DNA of 30,933 bases from Clostridia bacterium (GTDB lineage Bacteria > Bacillota > Peptococcia > Peptococcales > SKKY01), in NCBI GenBank assembly GCA_007123515.1, contig SKKY01000027.1:1-30933 (forward strand), given 5' to 3'. How positions within the stretch are numbered: the first letter of the stretch is position 1; each line of letters begins with the position of its first letter. This document shows, in pieces, positions 22,880 to 30,718 of the stretch. The notes under the pieces were generated by a model. It made no database searches. It was not told where the DNA came from and was given only the letters and a program-made list of their open reading frames with translations. A program made the position numbers and the translations under genes.

Positions 22880-23926
22880 ATGGATGTAATGAATAAAGCA
22901 GTATTAATTATTGAAAAAAACAAACAGGATCTGGCACAAAAAATTATTGAAAATCATTTTACCGGAAACCAAGTAGACTGGATTGAATTACCAGGAAGAT
23001 ATCGTGAAAAATATTTGCAAGATTCATTATATAATCTTACTTTTTTAATAAGTTCGATTAAATTTAATAATAAAGAAGCCTTTCTAAACTATATGAGCTG
23101 GCTTGCACAGCTGATGAAAAACCTAGAAGTGAGCCTTTCGGATATGCTTCATCATTTTCAGAGTATGAAGACGGTACTTCAAAGTGAAATCAATCCGGAA
23201 GCACAAAAGGAGTTATTATCCTATATCAATGAAGGTGTCGCTGTTTTTGAAACAACATACCGTGAAGATCAGGCGGTTGTTAAAAATACGTACTCTGAAG
23301 AGGTCGAAAATTTTACAGATCTGATTCTTAATTTTAAGCGAGATAAGGCAGCGAGCTATGTGATCGAAAAAGTTGAAAACGGTTCAGATATTAAAGAAAT
23401 TTATATAAACCTTCTCCAGCCAACGTTAGTAAAGGTGGGTGACCTTTGGTACAGCCAGAAAATTTCAGTAGCAAAGGAACATTATGCATCGTCTGTAATT
23501 CAAAATATCATTGGGTTGTTGTATCCGTATCTATTTAAAGATTACAAGACCAGCGGGAAGGTTTTTATTGGTGCCTGTGGTAATGAGGAATTACATGAAA
23601 TTGGTTTGAGAATGGTGGCTGACTTTTTTGAAATGGATGGTTGGGATACCTACTATTTAGGCTCTAATCTGCCAATAGAATATATTGTTGAAGAAGTAAA
23701 GGAAAAAAGCCCAGATGTTTTGGGGATATCAACGACCACAATTGTGAACCTGGATTACACCCGCAATCTTATAGAAATACTCAGAAAAGATTTTAGTGTC
23801 GATGATTTAAAAATTATGGTTGGTGGTAAGGTCTACCATGAAGATGAGCTTTTGTACCAAAAAGTAGGCGCCGATGCTTTTGCTAAAGATGCCGCTCATG
23901 CTTTAGAGATTGCTGCAGAATGGTAG
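22880..23926 (+). CDS. CarH-like cobalamin-binding photoreceptor domain protein without a DNA-binding domain
   Basis: The 348-residue protein has an N-terminal helical region (about 1-140) that I do not recognise securely. It is followed by a B12-binding helical cap (about 145-220) and a Rossmann cobalamin domain (about 225-348). The cap holds W190-x9-E200-H201 within VGDLWYSQKISVAKEHYASS. This is the W-x9-EH signature of the adenosylcobalamin light sensors CarH/LitR. The Rossmann part has E237-L-H239-E-I-G242 with His239 as the lower cobalt ligand, S284 in GISTTT, and G315-G316, completing the ExHxxG...S...GG pattern. No MerR domain is present, unlike CarH. Methyltransferase corrinoid proteins share the fold but not the full W-x9-EH. 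The GGDEF gene begins 9 nt downstream, which suggests the two proteins work together. The start is ATG 22880, with ATG 22889 also possible. Confidence 0.85.
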   Translation: MDVMNKAVLIIEKNKQDLAQKIIENHFTGNQVDWIELPGRYREKYLQDSLYNLTFLISSIKFNNKEAFLNYMSWLAQLMKNLEVSLSDMLHHFQSMKTVLQSEINPEAQKELLSYINEGVAVFETTYREDQAVVKNTYSEEVENFTDLILNFKRDKAASYVIEKVENGSDIKEIYINLLQPTLVKVGDLWYSQKISVAKEHYASSVIQNIIGLLYPYLFKDYKTSGKVFIGACGNEELHEIGLRMVADFFEMDGWDTYYLGSNLPIEYIVEEVKEKSPDVLGISTTTIVNLDYTRNLIEILRKDFSVDDLKIMVGGKVYHEDELLYQKVGADAFAKDAAHALEIAAEW

Positions 23927-23935
23927 GGGAAGTCT

Positions 23936-24913
23936 ATGAATGATAAAAAAAGCAAAAATTTTATTTTAATATGCGATACTTCGGGAAATTTAATTGAACA
24001 GATGCCACATGATTTTATTAAAAATTTCAAGAAGGGTGAAAATTTGCTTGAGATTACGGATCCTGGTTTTCATAATTCTCTGTTTGATTTTATCATTAAA
24101 ATTAAAAAGCAGGAATACGTTTTGGGATACGAGATGGCCTTTTTGATTAACGGAGAAAGTTACTTGTATGATATTAGCGGATATATAAAAGACGGTGTCA
24201 TTCATATTTCTTGCCTTGGCCGTGATGAGGCGATGACTAAAATACTAAAAGAGATTATCAGTATCAACAATAAGCAGATGAATCAGCTCAGACAAGTTTA
24301 TAAAGAAAATGCCATGATAAAAGCAACAAATGAAGATGATATTTATACAGAGATATCTAAACTTAATAGTGAATTGCTTAATTCAAAAAGGACGATTCAG
24401 AAGCAAAATGCTGAGCTGTCAGATTATAATAGATTACTTAAAAATATAGCGATGAAAGATCATCTGACATCAGCCTATAATCGCCGATATTTCTATGAGA
24501 TACTTCCTGACATCAGCAAGCGTGTTTCCGGCAAGAATAGCAGTCTGATAATGGCTACCCTTGACTTGAATAATTTCAAGAAAGTTAACGATATACTCGG
24601 GCATGATTTTGGTGATAAGGTACTGGTTTCTCTGGTGGATATGATAAAAGAAAATATTGGAAGTGAAGATCTGGTTTTTCGCCTTGGTGGGGATGAGTTT
24701 CTCGTATTGTTTGTTAATCGCACTATGGACGAGGCCGCTCAGATTCTAAGAAAAGTATCAGAACAATATAAAAAGATTTCGGATATTTCCTCTCTGGCTT
24801 ACGGTATTGTTGAAATTCCTTTGAGTGATGAACCTTTAAAAGGTTATCAGATTGATCATTATCTTAAAATGGCTGACGGTCTTATGTATGAGCACAAGAC
24901 CGTCGTAAAATAA
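23936..24913 (+). CDS. PAS-like/GGDEF diguanylate cyclase
   Basis: The 325-residue soluble protein has an N-terminal PAS-like domain (about 8-100: FILICDTSGNLIEQMP... through VIHISCLGRDEAM). A coiled coil (about 105-165) and a GGDEF domain follow (from MKDHLTSAYNRRYFYE to the C-terminus). The active-site loop is intact: RLGGDEF with GGDEF at residues 251-255, plus LDLNNFKKVNDILGHDFGD for metal and substrate. The product-inhibition I-site (RxxD) is lost: the four residues are GSED (242-245). The enzyme should thus make cyclic-di-GMP from two GTP without that feedback. No membrane segment is present. It lies 9 nt after the cobalamin-binding gene and is almost certainly in the same operon. That the B12 protein controls this cyclase is inference. 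Confidence 0.9.
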   Translation: MNDKKSKNFILICDTSGNLIEQMPHDFIKNFKKGENLLEITDPGFHNSLFDFIIKIKKQEYVLGYEMAFLINGESYLYDISGYIKDGVIHISCLGRDEAMTKILKEIISINNKQMNQLRQVYKENAMIKATNEDDIYTEISKLNSELLNSKRTIQKQNAELSDYNRLLKNIAMKDHLTSAYNRRYFYEILPDISKRVSGKNSSLIMATLDLNNFKKVNDILGHDFGDKVLVSLVDMIKENIGSEDLVFRLGGDEFLVLFVNRTMDEAAQILRKVSEQYKKISDISSLAYGIVEIPLSDEPLKGYQIDHYLKMADGLMYEHKTVVK

Positions 24914-24935
24914 CATGAAAATAATAGATAGAATG

Positions 24936-25691
24936 TTATCTTTTAAGGGTAATTCCGACCGGGCAGTGATCGCTGCCCGGTATTTTTTCGAGAATAAAAG
25001 CCGAGGTCATAGATGGGATCAGTCTTTCTGAAAGAATAAAATAATCAATTCTCCAGCCAATGTTACGTTCCCGTGATTTGGCGAAATAGGACCACCAGGT
25101 ATACTGGTCAACAGCATCCGGATAAAAGTGACGGAAAGAATCGGTGAAACCGTTCTCTAGAAGCTCAGACATTTTGTTTCGCTCCTGCGGAGTAAAACCG
25201 GCACTTTTATGATTCGTCTTTGGGTTTTTCAGATCGATTTCCTGATGAGCGACATTTAAGTCCCCACATACAATGACAGGTTTTTTCAAATCAAGGTCCA
25301 GTAAGTACTTTTTAAAATCCTCTTCCCATTTCATTCGGTAATCGAGTCTGGCTAAATCTCTTTGAGAATTAGGTGTATAGACATTTACCAGGAAAAAATC
25401 ATCGAACTCAAGAGTAATCACTCTTCCTTCCTGATCATGTTCCGGGTTGCCGATGCCATTGAAGGCATCAAGCGGCTCTTTTTTTGTAAAAACCGCTGTA
25501 CCGGAATAGCCTTTTTTTTCAGCGTAATTCCAATACTGATGGTATTCAATGTCCGGCATGTCAATTTGTCCGTTTTGAAGCTTTATTTCCTGCAGGCATA
25601 AAATATCGGGATCCTCTGATGTAAAGAAATCCATAAATCCTTTTTTCATGACTGCCCGTAAACCGTTTACATTCCATGAAAGTAGTTTCAT
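24936..25691 (-). CDS. Exodeoxyribonuclease III (AP endonuclease family)
   Basis: The 251-residue DNA repair enzyme of the ExoA/XthA family cleaves at abasic sites and trims 3' ends. Motifs are MKLLSWNVNGLRA at the N-terminus, ILCLQEIKLQ with the metal-binding Glu35, NVYTPNSQ, CGDLNVAHQEIDL, and the C-terminal catalytic GSDHCPV. Length and motif order are typical. It is read leftward; the ATG (25691-25689) lies behind CCGGAGG on the - strand. It is convergent with the GGDEF gene and divergent from the DAK2-DegV gene. Its last codons overlap a hairpin that can also terminate the GGDEF transcript. Confidence 0.95.
   Translation of the reverse strand: MKLLSWNVNGLRAVMKKGFMDFFTSEDPDILCLQEIKLQNGQIDMPDIEYHQYWNYAEKKGYSGTAVFTKKEPLDAFNGIGNPEHDQEGRVITLEFDDFFLVNVYTPNSQRDLARLDYRMKWEEDFKKYLLDLDLKKPVIVCGDLNVAHQEIDLKNPKTNHKSAGFTPQERNKMSELLENGFTDSFRHFYPDAVDQYTWWSYFAKSRERNIGWRIDYFILSERLIPSMTSAFILEKIPGSDHCPVGITLKR
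24958..24988 (+). terminator. Terminator of the cobalamin/GGDEF operon, inside the exodeoxyribonuclease coding end
   Basis: A 9-bp perfect stem, ACCGGGCAG with CTGCCCGGT, and a T-rich tail serve the + strand. On the - strand these bases encode the GSDHCPVG catalytic motif. The double use is seen directly; its functioning as a terminator is inferred. Confidence 0.7.
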
Positions 25692-25784
25692 TATATCCTC
25701 CGGTAATTATCTATTAACGCAAAACCATTGTACAACAAATTGGTTAAAAATTAAATATTTTGGGTATTTAATTTTTGTAATAAC

Positions 25785-25790
25785 TATAAT
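25785..25790 (+). promoter_or_regulatory. Possible -10 box of the DAK2-DegV gene
   Basis: A consensus TATAAT stands in an AT-rich region 26 nt before the start codon. No convincing -35 box is found at normal spacing. The same 124-nt gap must also hold the divergent exodeoxyribonuclease promoter. Confidence 0.3.
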
Positions 25791-25815
25791 TTTATATCTA
25801 TTCAGGAGGCAGCAT

Positions 25816-27600
25816 ATGGGAGCAAAAACACTAAATGGTCATGAAATTTATTTCGCGTTTCTAGCTGGAACAAAAAAAGTATCAGAGTACAAAGATTATC
25901 TTAATAGCATCAATGTGTTCCCTGTTTATGACAGTGATACCGGTAATAATTTATCAGAAACGTTAAACTATATCGTTAATGAAGTTCGTCCGACTTCTTC
26001 AGCGGATGAAACAATGCGGATGATTGCTGATGCGTCATTAAATGGAGCGAGAGGAAATTCCGGGATTATCATAGCACAATTTATCAATGGACTTTCTCAG
26101 GAAATAGAAGGCAATAAGCAACTTCCGGCAGATATTCTTGCGCAGTCTTTAGTGAAATCCGTACCGTACGCTTATAATGCAATTTCCAAGCCTGTAGAAG
26201 GAACTATTCTCACGGTAATTAAGGACTGGTCAGAAGCTTTTGAAAAAGCTTGTTCTCAAACAAGTGATCTGACTAATTTATTTTCTGAGTCACTCAAAAG
26301 TGCCCGGATATCTTTAGAAGGAACGACCGATAAGCTTGCTGTACTAAAAGAAGCTAACATTGTAGATGCCGGTGCTCAGGGATTTATTCATTTCCTTGAA
26401 GGCATAGCCGATTTGATAAAAACCAATAATATCCGGGAGTTAATCAGAACAAAAATAAAGCCGGTTACGGTATATAATCATCAGGAACATCATGAAGAAG
26501 ATTTAACCTGGAGATATTGCTGCGAAGGTTTACTTACCGGAGAAGATATCGATCATCAGCGGATTAAAAATGAACTAGAAGGTTTAGGGAGTTCAGTTAT
26601 TGTCGCAGGAAATAAAAAGAAGGTAAAAGTTCACCTTCATTCAAATGAGCCGGAGAACCTGTTTCTCGCATTAAGAAAATACGGTTTGGTCTCTCAACAA
26701 AAAGTGGATGATATGAAAAATCAGTATGACCTTGTTAACCATCGCCGACACCGTATTGCTTTGGTTACCGATTCGATTGCCGATCTTCCGGAGACTTTTA
26801 TCGAAGAGAATCAGATACAGATGATACCTATCAATATTAATATTGAAGGATCTAATTTTTTAGATAAGAAAACAATCTACCCAAAGCAACTTTTTTCAAT
26901 GATTGATGAACTTTCAGAATATCCCACATCTTCTCAGCCATCGGTGAATGCAGTAAAACATACACTTGAATTTTTAAAAAATAAGTTCGATTCCGTAATT
27001 ATGATTTCCGTATCTAAAGAATTAAGCGGAACCTGGAATGTCTTTAGAACCTGTGCAGAAGATCTTTCTAAACAAGGATATACCGTATCGGTAGTTAATT
27101 CCAGACTGAATTCCGGTGCACAGGGTCTTATGGTAAAAAAAGCTGCGGAGTTAATTGAACAAGGAAAAGATCATGATGAGATTGTATCGATTCTCGAAGA
27201 TACCGTAAGCAGAACCAACATTTATGTCAGCGTATCTGATTTTCAATATATGGTCCGTGGTGGAAGGGTTAGTCCGCTTAAGGGAGCGGCAGCAAAGATA
27301 CTGAATCTTAAGCCCATAATTTCTTTAGATGAAGAGGGCAAAGGAACGGCTTTTGCCAGTGCTTTAAGTCAGCGGGGGAATCTTAAAAAAATTGTATCGA
27401 TCGCTGAAGAAGTAAAGAAAAAAGGCTCATTAGACAGGTATGCTGTAGTCCATGCAGCAGCTCCGGAAAGAGCGGAGACGTACCGAAAAATTTTTACTGA
27501 AATGTTTGGTCAGGAACCAGAATTTGTTCAGGAAATATCTTCTGTTGTAGCATTAAGTGCCGGCTTGGGTGCGGTGGCTTTGTGCATCATGGAAGCATAA
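25816..27600 (+). CDS. DAK2 (FakA-like) kinase domain fused to DegV (FakB-like) fatty-acid-binding domain
   Basis: The 594-residue protein joins two partners that are separate in the staphylococcal fatty acid kinase. The N-terminal DAK2 domain (about 1-200) has NVFPVYDSDTGNNLSETL, corresponding to the metal/ATP loop NVFPVPDGDTGTNM, and SLNGARGNSGIIIAQF. A middle segment (about 215-305, with TWRYCCEGLLTGED) resembles the FakA linker domain. The C-terminal DegV domain (about 315-594) has RIALVTDSIADLP, SQPSVNAV, SVSKELSGTWN and MVRGGRVSPLKGAAAKILNLKPII, the lipid-binding signature. The fusion would phosphorylate a fatty acid held by its own DegV part, feeding exogenous fatty acids into phospholipids; that is inferred from the family. 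ATG 25816 follows CAGGAGG; the longer frame from 25648 overlaps the divergent gene and is not used. Confidence 0.9.
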   Translation: MGAKTLNGHEIYFAFLAGTKKVSEYKDYLNSINVFPVYDSDTGNNLSETLNYIVNEVRPTSSADETMRMIADASLNGARGNSGIIIAQFINGLSQEIEGNKQLPADILAQSLVKSVPYAYNAISKPVEGTILTVIKDWSEAFEKACSQTSDLTNLFSESLKSARISLEGTTDKLAVLKEANIVDAGAQGFIHFLEGIADLIKTNNIRELIRTKIKPVTVYNHQEHHEEDLTWRYCCEGLLTGEDIDHQRIKNELEGLGSSVIVAGNKKKVKVHLHSNEPENLFLALRKYGLVSQQKVDDMKNQYDLVNHRRHRIALVTDSIADLPETFIEENQIQMIPININIEGSNFLDKKTIYPKQLFSMIDELSEYPTSSQPSVNAVKHTLEFLKNKFDSVIMISVSKELSGTWNVFRTCAEDLSKQGYTVSVVNSRLNSGAQGLMVKKAAELIEQGKDHDEIVSILEDTVSRTNIYVSVSDFQYMVRGGRVSPLKGAAAKILNLKPIISLDEEGKGTAFASALSQRGNLKKIVSIAEEVKKKGSLDRYAVVHAAAPERAETYRKIFTEMFGQEPEFVQEISSVVALSAGLGAVALCIMEA

Positions 27601-27612
27601 AGGAGATTTATT

Positions 27613-28401
27613 ATGTTTGAATTATTAGCGTTACCGGTAGCTGTCGTTTTTGTCTATTTTTTTATTTTCTTTATTGTCGGTACGGTCATTAAAAACAATT
27701 CGATTGTTGATATCGGATGGGGAATGGGTTTTGTTCTGATTGCAGTGGTAACATTTTTTGCAGGTGATGATTTTTCAATACGCAGCCTGATTGTGACGAT
27801 TTTAGTCATTCTCTGGGGCGGAAGATTAGCCTACCATATTATCAAAAGAAACTGGGGTAAGCCGGAGGATTTCCGTTATGCAAAATGGAGAGAAGAATGG
27901 GGAAAATGGTTAATCCCAAGAGCCTTTTTTCAGGTATATATGCTTCAGGGCCTGTTGATGCTGATTATAGCCTATCCGGTTATTCTTGTTAATTCACGTC
28001 ATCAGGCAGAGTTGGGCTTTTTTGATTTTATCGGTCTGGCTGTCTGGATTGTCGGTTATTTCTTTGAAGTAGTCGGTGACAGACAATTAGCTGATTTTTT
28101 AAAGAAACCTGAGAATAAAGGGAAAATTATGAAAGAGGGACTGTGGCGTTATACCCGACATCCTAATTATTTTGGTGAAGCAGTGATGTGGTGGGGTATT
28201 TGGATCATTTCACTTTCTGTTCCCGGAGGGATTACAGCCATTATCAGTCCACTGTTAATAACATTGTTACTGTTATTTGTATCCGGTGTTCCGATGCTGG
28301 AAAAAAGCATGCAGGATAATCCCGATTTTCAGCAATACATGAAAGAGACAAATAAATTTGTTCCATGGTTCCCTAAGACCGACAAAAAGGAGAGTGCGTA
28401 G
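27613..28401 (+). CDS. DUF1295 membrane protein (steroid 5-alpha-reductase-like fold)
   Basis: The 262-residue integral membrane protein has about seven hydrophobic segments. The family signature is clear: SIVDIGWGMGFVL near the N-terminus, LWGGRLAYHIIKRNWGKPEDFRY, then LWRYTRHPNYFGEAVMWWGIW and a C-terminal PMLEKSM...YMKETNKFVPWFP. The RHPNYFGE motif is shared with steroid reductases and isoprenylcysteine methyltransferases, which suggests a lipid-modifying NADPH- or SAM-type enzyme. The real reaction is not known to me. It starts 12 nt after the DAK2-DegV stop and ends 1 nt before the next gene, so all three are probably one operon with a lipid theme. Confidence 0.9.
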   Translation: MFELLALPVAVVFVYFFIFFIVGTVIKNNSIVDIGWGMGFVLIAVVTFFAGDDFSIRSLIVTILVILWGGRLAYHIIKRNWGKPEDFRYAKWREEWGKWLIPRAFFQVYMLQGLLMLIIAYPVILVNSRHQAELGFFDFIGLAVWIVGYFFEVVGDRQLADFLKKPENKGKIMKEGLWRYTRHPNYFGEAVMWWGIWIISLSVPGGITAIISPLLITLLLLFVSGVPMLEKSMQDNPDFQQYMKETNKFVPWFPKTDKKESA

Positions 28402-28402
28402 C

Positions 28403-28810
28403 ATGGCATATATAGTTAAAATTTACCTGGTGGCAGTCGTAACTTTTTTTGCTGTGGATATGGTTTGGCTGGGATTCGTCGCCCGGGATTTCTACCGTGA
28501 GCAGATCGGTTTTATCATGAAAACTAATTTCAATTGGATCGCAGCAATCTCTTTTTATCTTCTATACATCGCTGGACTGATCTTTTTTGCGATTTATCCG
28601 GCCTTAGAAAGAGGGGAGTGGCAGTATGCGTTACTTGCCGGAGCTTTTTTCGGACTGCTTACGTATGCAACCTATGACCTTACGAATTTAGCAACACTAG
28701 AAGGATGGCCTGTAAAAGTGGTAGTTATCGACATGATGTGGGGAACCTTTTTAGGAGCATCCGTATCAACCGTAACATACCTGATCGTCAACCGCTTTTT
28801 TACAGCCTAG
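28403..28810 (+). CDS. DUF2177 membrane protein
   Basis: The 135-residue membrane protein has four hydrophobic segments. Conserved DUF2177 features are VDMVWLGFVARDFYREQIG near the N-terminus, AFFGLLTYATYDLTNLATLEGWP in the middle and VVIDMMWGTFLGASVS near the C-terminus. DUF2177 genes often sit beside DUF1295 genes in other bacteria, as here. The pair may act together on membrane lipids; this is known only as gene association. The start ATG 28403 is chosen because AAGGAG lies about 10 nt upstream; a frame from 28358 would overlap DUF1295 deeply. Confidence 0.88.
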   Translation: MAYIVKIYLVAVVTFFAVDMVWLGFVARDFYREQIGFIMKTNFNWIAAISFYLLYIAGLIFFAIYPALERGEWQYALLAGAFFGLLTYATYDLTNLATLEGWPVKVVVIDMMWGTFLGASVSTVTYLIVNRFFTA

Positions 28811-28819
28811 GGAAATAAT

Positions 28820-28879
28820 ATAATTCATCGGGGACGTGTACTTGTGGTATACCACAGGTACACGTCCCCGATGAATTAT
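28820..28879. repeat. 60-bp nearly perfect palindrome
   Basis: Two 30-nt arms (28820-28849 and 28850-28879) are reverse complements with one mismatch (T28842 opposite G28857, a G-U pair in RNA) and no loop; the centre is GGTATACC. The motif includes CGGGGACGTGTAC, resembling short GGGGACG-type palindromes scattered in some clostridial genomes. It begins 9 nt after DUF2177 and has no T tail, so it is an unlikely standard terminator. It may be a REP/MITE-like mobile repeat or an mRNA-stabilising hairpin. Confidence 0.9.
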
Positions 28880-28928
28880 GATAGAATGAGTTATTAATAA
28901 AGATGTTAAAGGGTAAGAAGGTATGCAT

Positions 28929-30704
28929 ATGTTTGAACAGATGCTGGTATTGTTTACCATAGCGAGTGTATTAATTCTGTTGATTATAGATAAAATAAGG
29001 TATGATGTTGTGGCGTTATCGGCTCTTGTTTTCTTGACGGCTGCTAGAGTTATTCCGGCAAATGAGGCTTTTTCTGGTTTTGCCCATCCAGCGGTTATTA
29101 CCGTTGCTTCTGTTCTTGTTATCGGACAAGGGCTTATGAATTCCGGGCTGGTTGATGTGATTAGTGAGATGGTTGCTAAAGTTGGATCCAGGCTAACGCT
29201 GCAGATTTTTGTTCTCTGTATTATGGTGGCAGTTTGCTCGGCATTTATTAATAACGTTGGTGCCTTAGCGTTATTTATGCCAGTGGCGATCCGTCTGGCT
29301 AAAAAAAACGAGCGATCACCGTCTTTACTGTTAATGCCGATTGCTTTTTCCTCATTGCTTGGCGGAATGACAACGTTAATCGGCACACCACCGAATATTA
29401 TTATTTCCACTTTCCGTGCGGAGGCTACGGGCATGGATGCCTTTAATATGTTTGATTTCTCTCCGGTCGGGATTTTTGTGGCTGTTGTCGGAATTATATT
29501 TATTTCCCTGATCGGCTGGCGTTTGATTCCGGTCCGAAAAGGAAACAGTAGCGATTTTTTTGAAATTAATAACTATCTTACAGAGGTGCGCCTGACTGAT
29601 GAATCGAAAGCGATAGGTTCCTGTGTGTATGAATTTGAGGAATTCTCTGATGGAGATGTCCTGGTTGTCGGTTCCATTAGAGGTGACGAGAAAATTGTAG
29701 CGCCGAATCCTTTTAGAAAGCTACAGGCCGGTGATATTGTAATCGTTCGGTCAAGCGCAGAAGCCCTGACTAGTTTGATTGATAAAGCAAAGGTCGAATT
29801 GGTAGCGAATAAAGACATCCCACTGGATAATGAAGAACTTAAAGCCGATGATGTTACTACTGTAGAGACTGTTATTATGAATACCTCACCGCTGATTGAC
29901 AAATCAGCTAGATCATTACGGCTACGTTATCGTTATGGAGTCAATCTGATTGCAGTTTCTAGAGAAGGGGAACTTGTACGTCAAAGATTAAATAATATAC
30001 GTCTAAAAGCAGGAGATATTCTGCTTTTGCAGGGACGTTCAGAAACTTTGAATGAGATTCTTCCGACTTTAGGTTGTCTTCCACTGGCGGAAAGACCGAT
30101 CAGAATCGGTTATCCTAAAAGACTCATGTTGGCACTTTCCATATTTATCGTGGCCATCTCCTTAGCAACGATGGGATGGGTTACCTTCCCTATTGCCTTT
30201 ATTGGTGGTGCCATCATGATGATTCTTCTTGATCTGATATCCGTGCAAGAGATATATAATAGCATTGATTGGTCCGTGATAGTATTACTGGGCGCAATGA
30301 TTCCGGTAAGCACGGCTTTTGAAACTACGGGAGGGGCGGCCATGATCGCAGACAGATTCCTCTACTTTTCTCCCTATCTTCCGGAATGGGGATTACTTGC
30401 CGGGTTACTAATTGTTACCATGCTTTTATCGGATATCGTTAACAATGCTGCAGCCGCTGTCCTTATGGCGCCAATAGGAATTCAGCTGGCTCAAGCCTTG
30501 AATTACTCAGTAGATCCCTTTTTAATGGCCATTGCTATCGGAGCTTCCTGTGCCTTTTTGACTCCGATTGGTCATCAGTCAAACACATTAATACTTGGAC
30601 CGGGTGGATATAAATTCAGAGACTACTGGCCAATGGGTCTGCCTCTTGAAATAATAATTGTAACCGTTGCTGTACCGTTACTACTGTTTTTCTGGCCATT
30701 GTAA
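28929..30704 (+). CDS. SLC13-family permease with two TrkA-C (RCK_C) domains
   Basis: The 591-residue integral membrane protein belongs to the ion transporter (ArsB/NhaD/DASS) superfamily. The N-terminal half has AFINNVGALALFMPVAIRLAK and TTLIGTPPNIIIS, with the typical re-entrant-loop signatures. Two soluble TrkA-C domains follow (about residues 210-300 and 315-395; YLTEVRLTDESKAIG and VNLIAVSREGELVRQRLNN), inserted in the middle. The second membrane half carries LSDIVNNAAAAVLMAPIG and FLTPIGHQSNTLILGPGGY. This layout is shared by sulfate, dicarboxylate and related anion carriers; the substrate here is unknown. RCK_C domains often bind nucleotides or ions and may gate transport. ATG 28929 lies 7 nt after AAGAAGG; ATG 28923 is too close to it. 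Confidence 0.9.
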   Translation: MFEQMLVLFTIASVLILLIIDKIRYDVVALSALVFLTAARVIPANEAFSGFAHPAVITVASVLVIGQGLMNSGLVDVISEMVAKVGSRLTLQIFVLCIMVAVCSAFINNVGALALFMPVAIRLAKKNERSPSLLLMPIAFSSLLGGMTTLIGTPPNIIISTFRAEATGMDAFNMFDFSPVGIFVAVVGIIFISLIGWRLIPVRKGNSSDFFEINNYLTEVRLTDESKAIGSCVYEFEEFSDGDVLVVGSIRGDEKIVAPNPFRKLQAGDIVIVRSSAEALTSLIDKAKVELVANKDIPLDNEELKADDVTTVETVIMNTSPLIDKSARSLRLRYRYGVNLIAVSREGELVRQRLNNIRLKAGDILLLQGRSETLNEILPTLGCLPLAERPIRIGYPKRLMLALSIFIVAISLATMGWVTFPIAFIGGAIMMILLDLISVQEIYNSIDWSVIVLLGAMIPVSTAFETTGGAAMIADRFLYFSPYLPEWGLLAGLLIVTMLLSDIVNNAAAAVLMAPIGIQLAQALNYSVDPFLMAIAIGASCAFLTPIGHQSNTLILGPGGYKFRDYWPMGLPLEIIIVTVAVPLLLFFWPL

Positions 30705-30718
30705 AAGGAGTTGCTTTT

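Noticed and set aside
28766..29434. 222-residue frame on the - strand
   Set aside because: It is a shadow of the SLC13 coding region with repeated Thr/Ile/Ala bias, and it runs through the palindrome.
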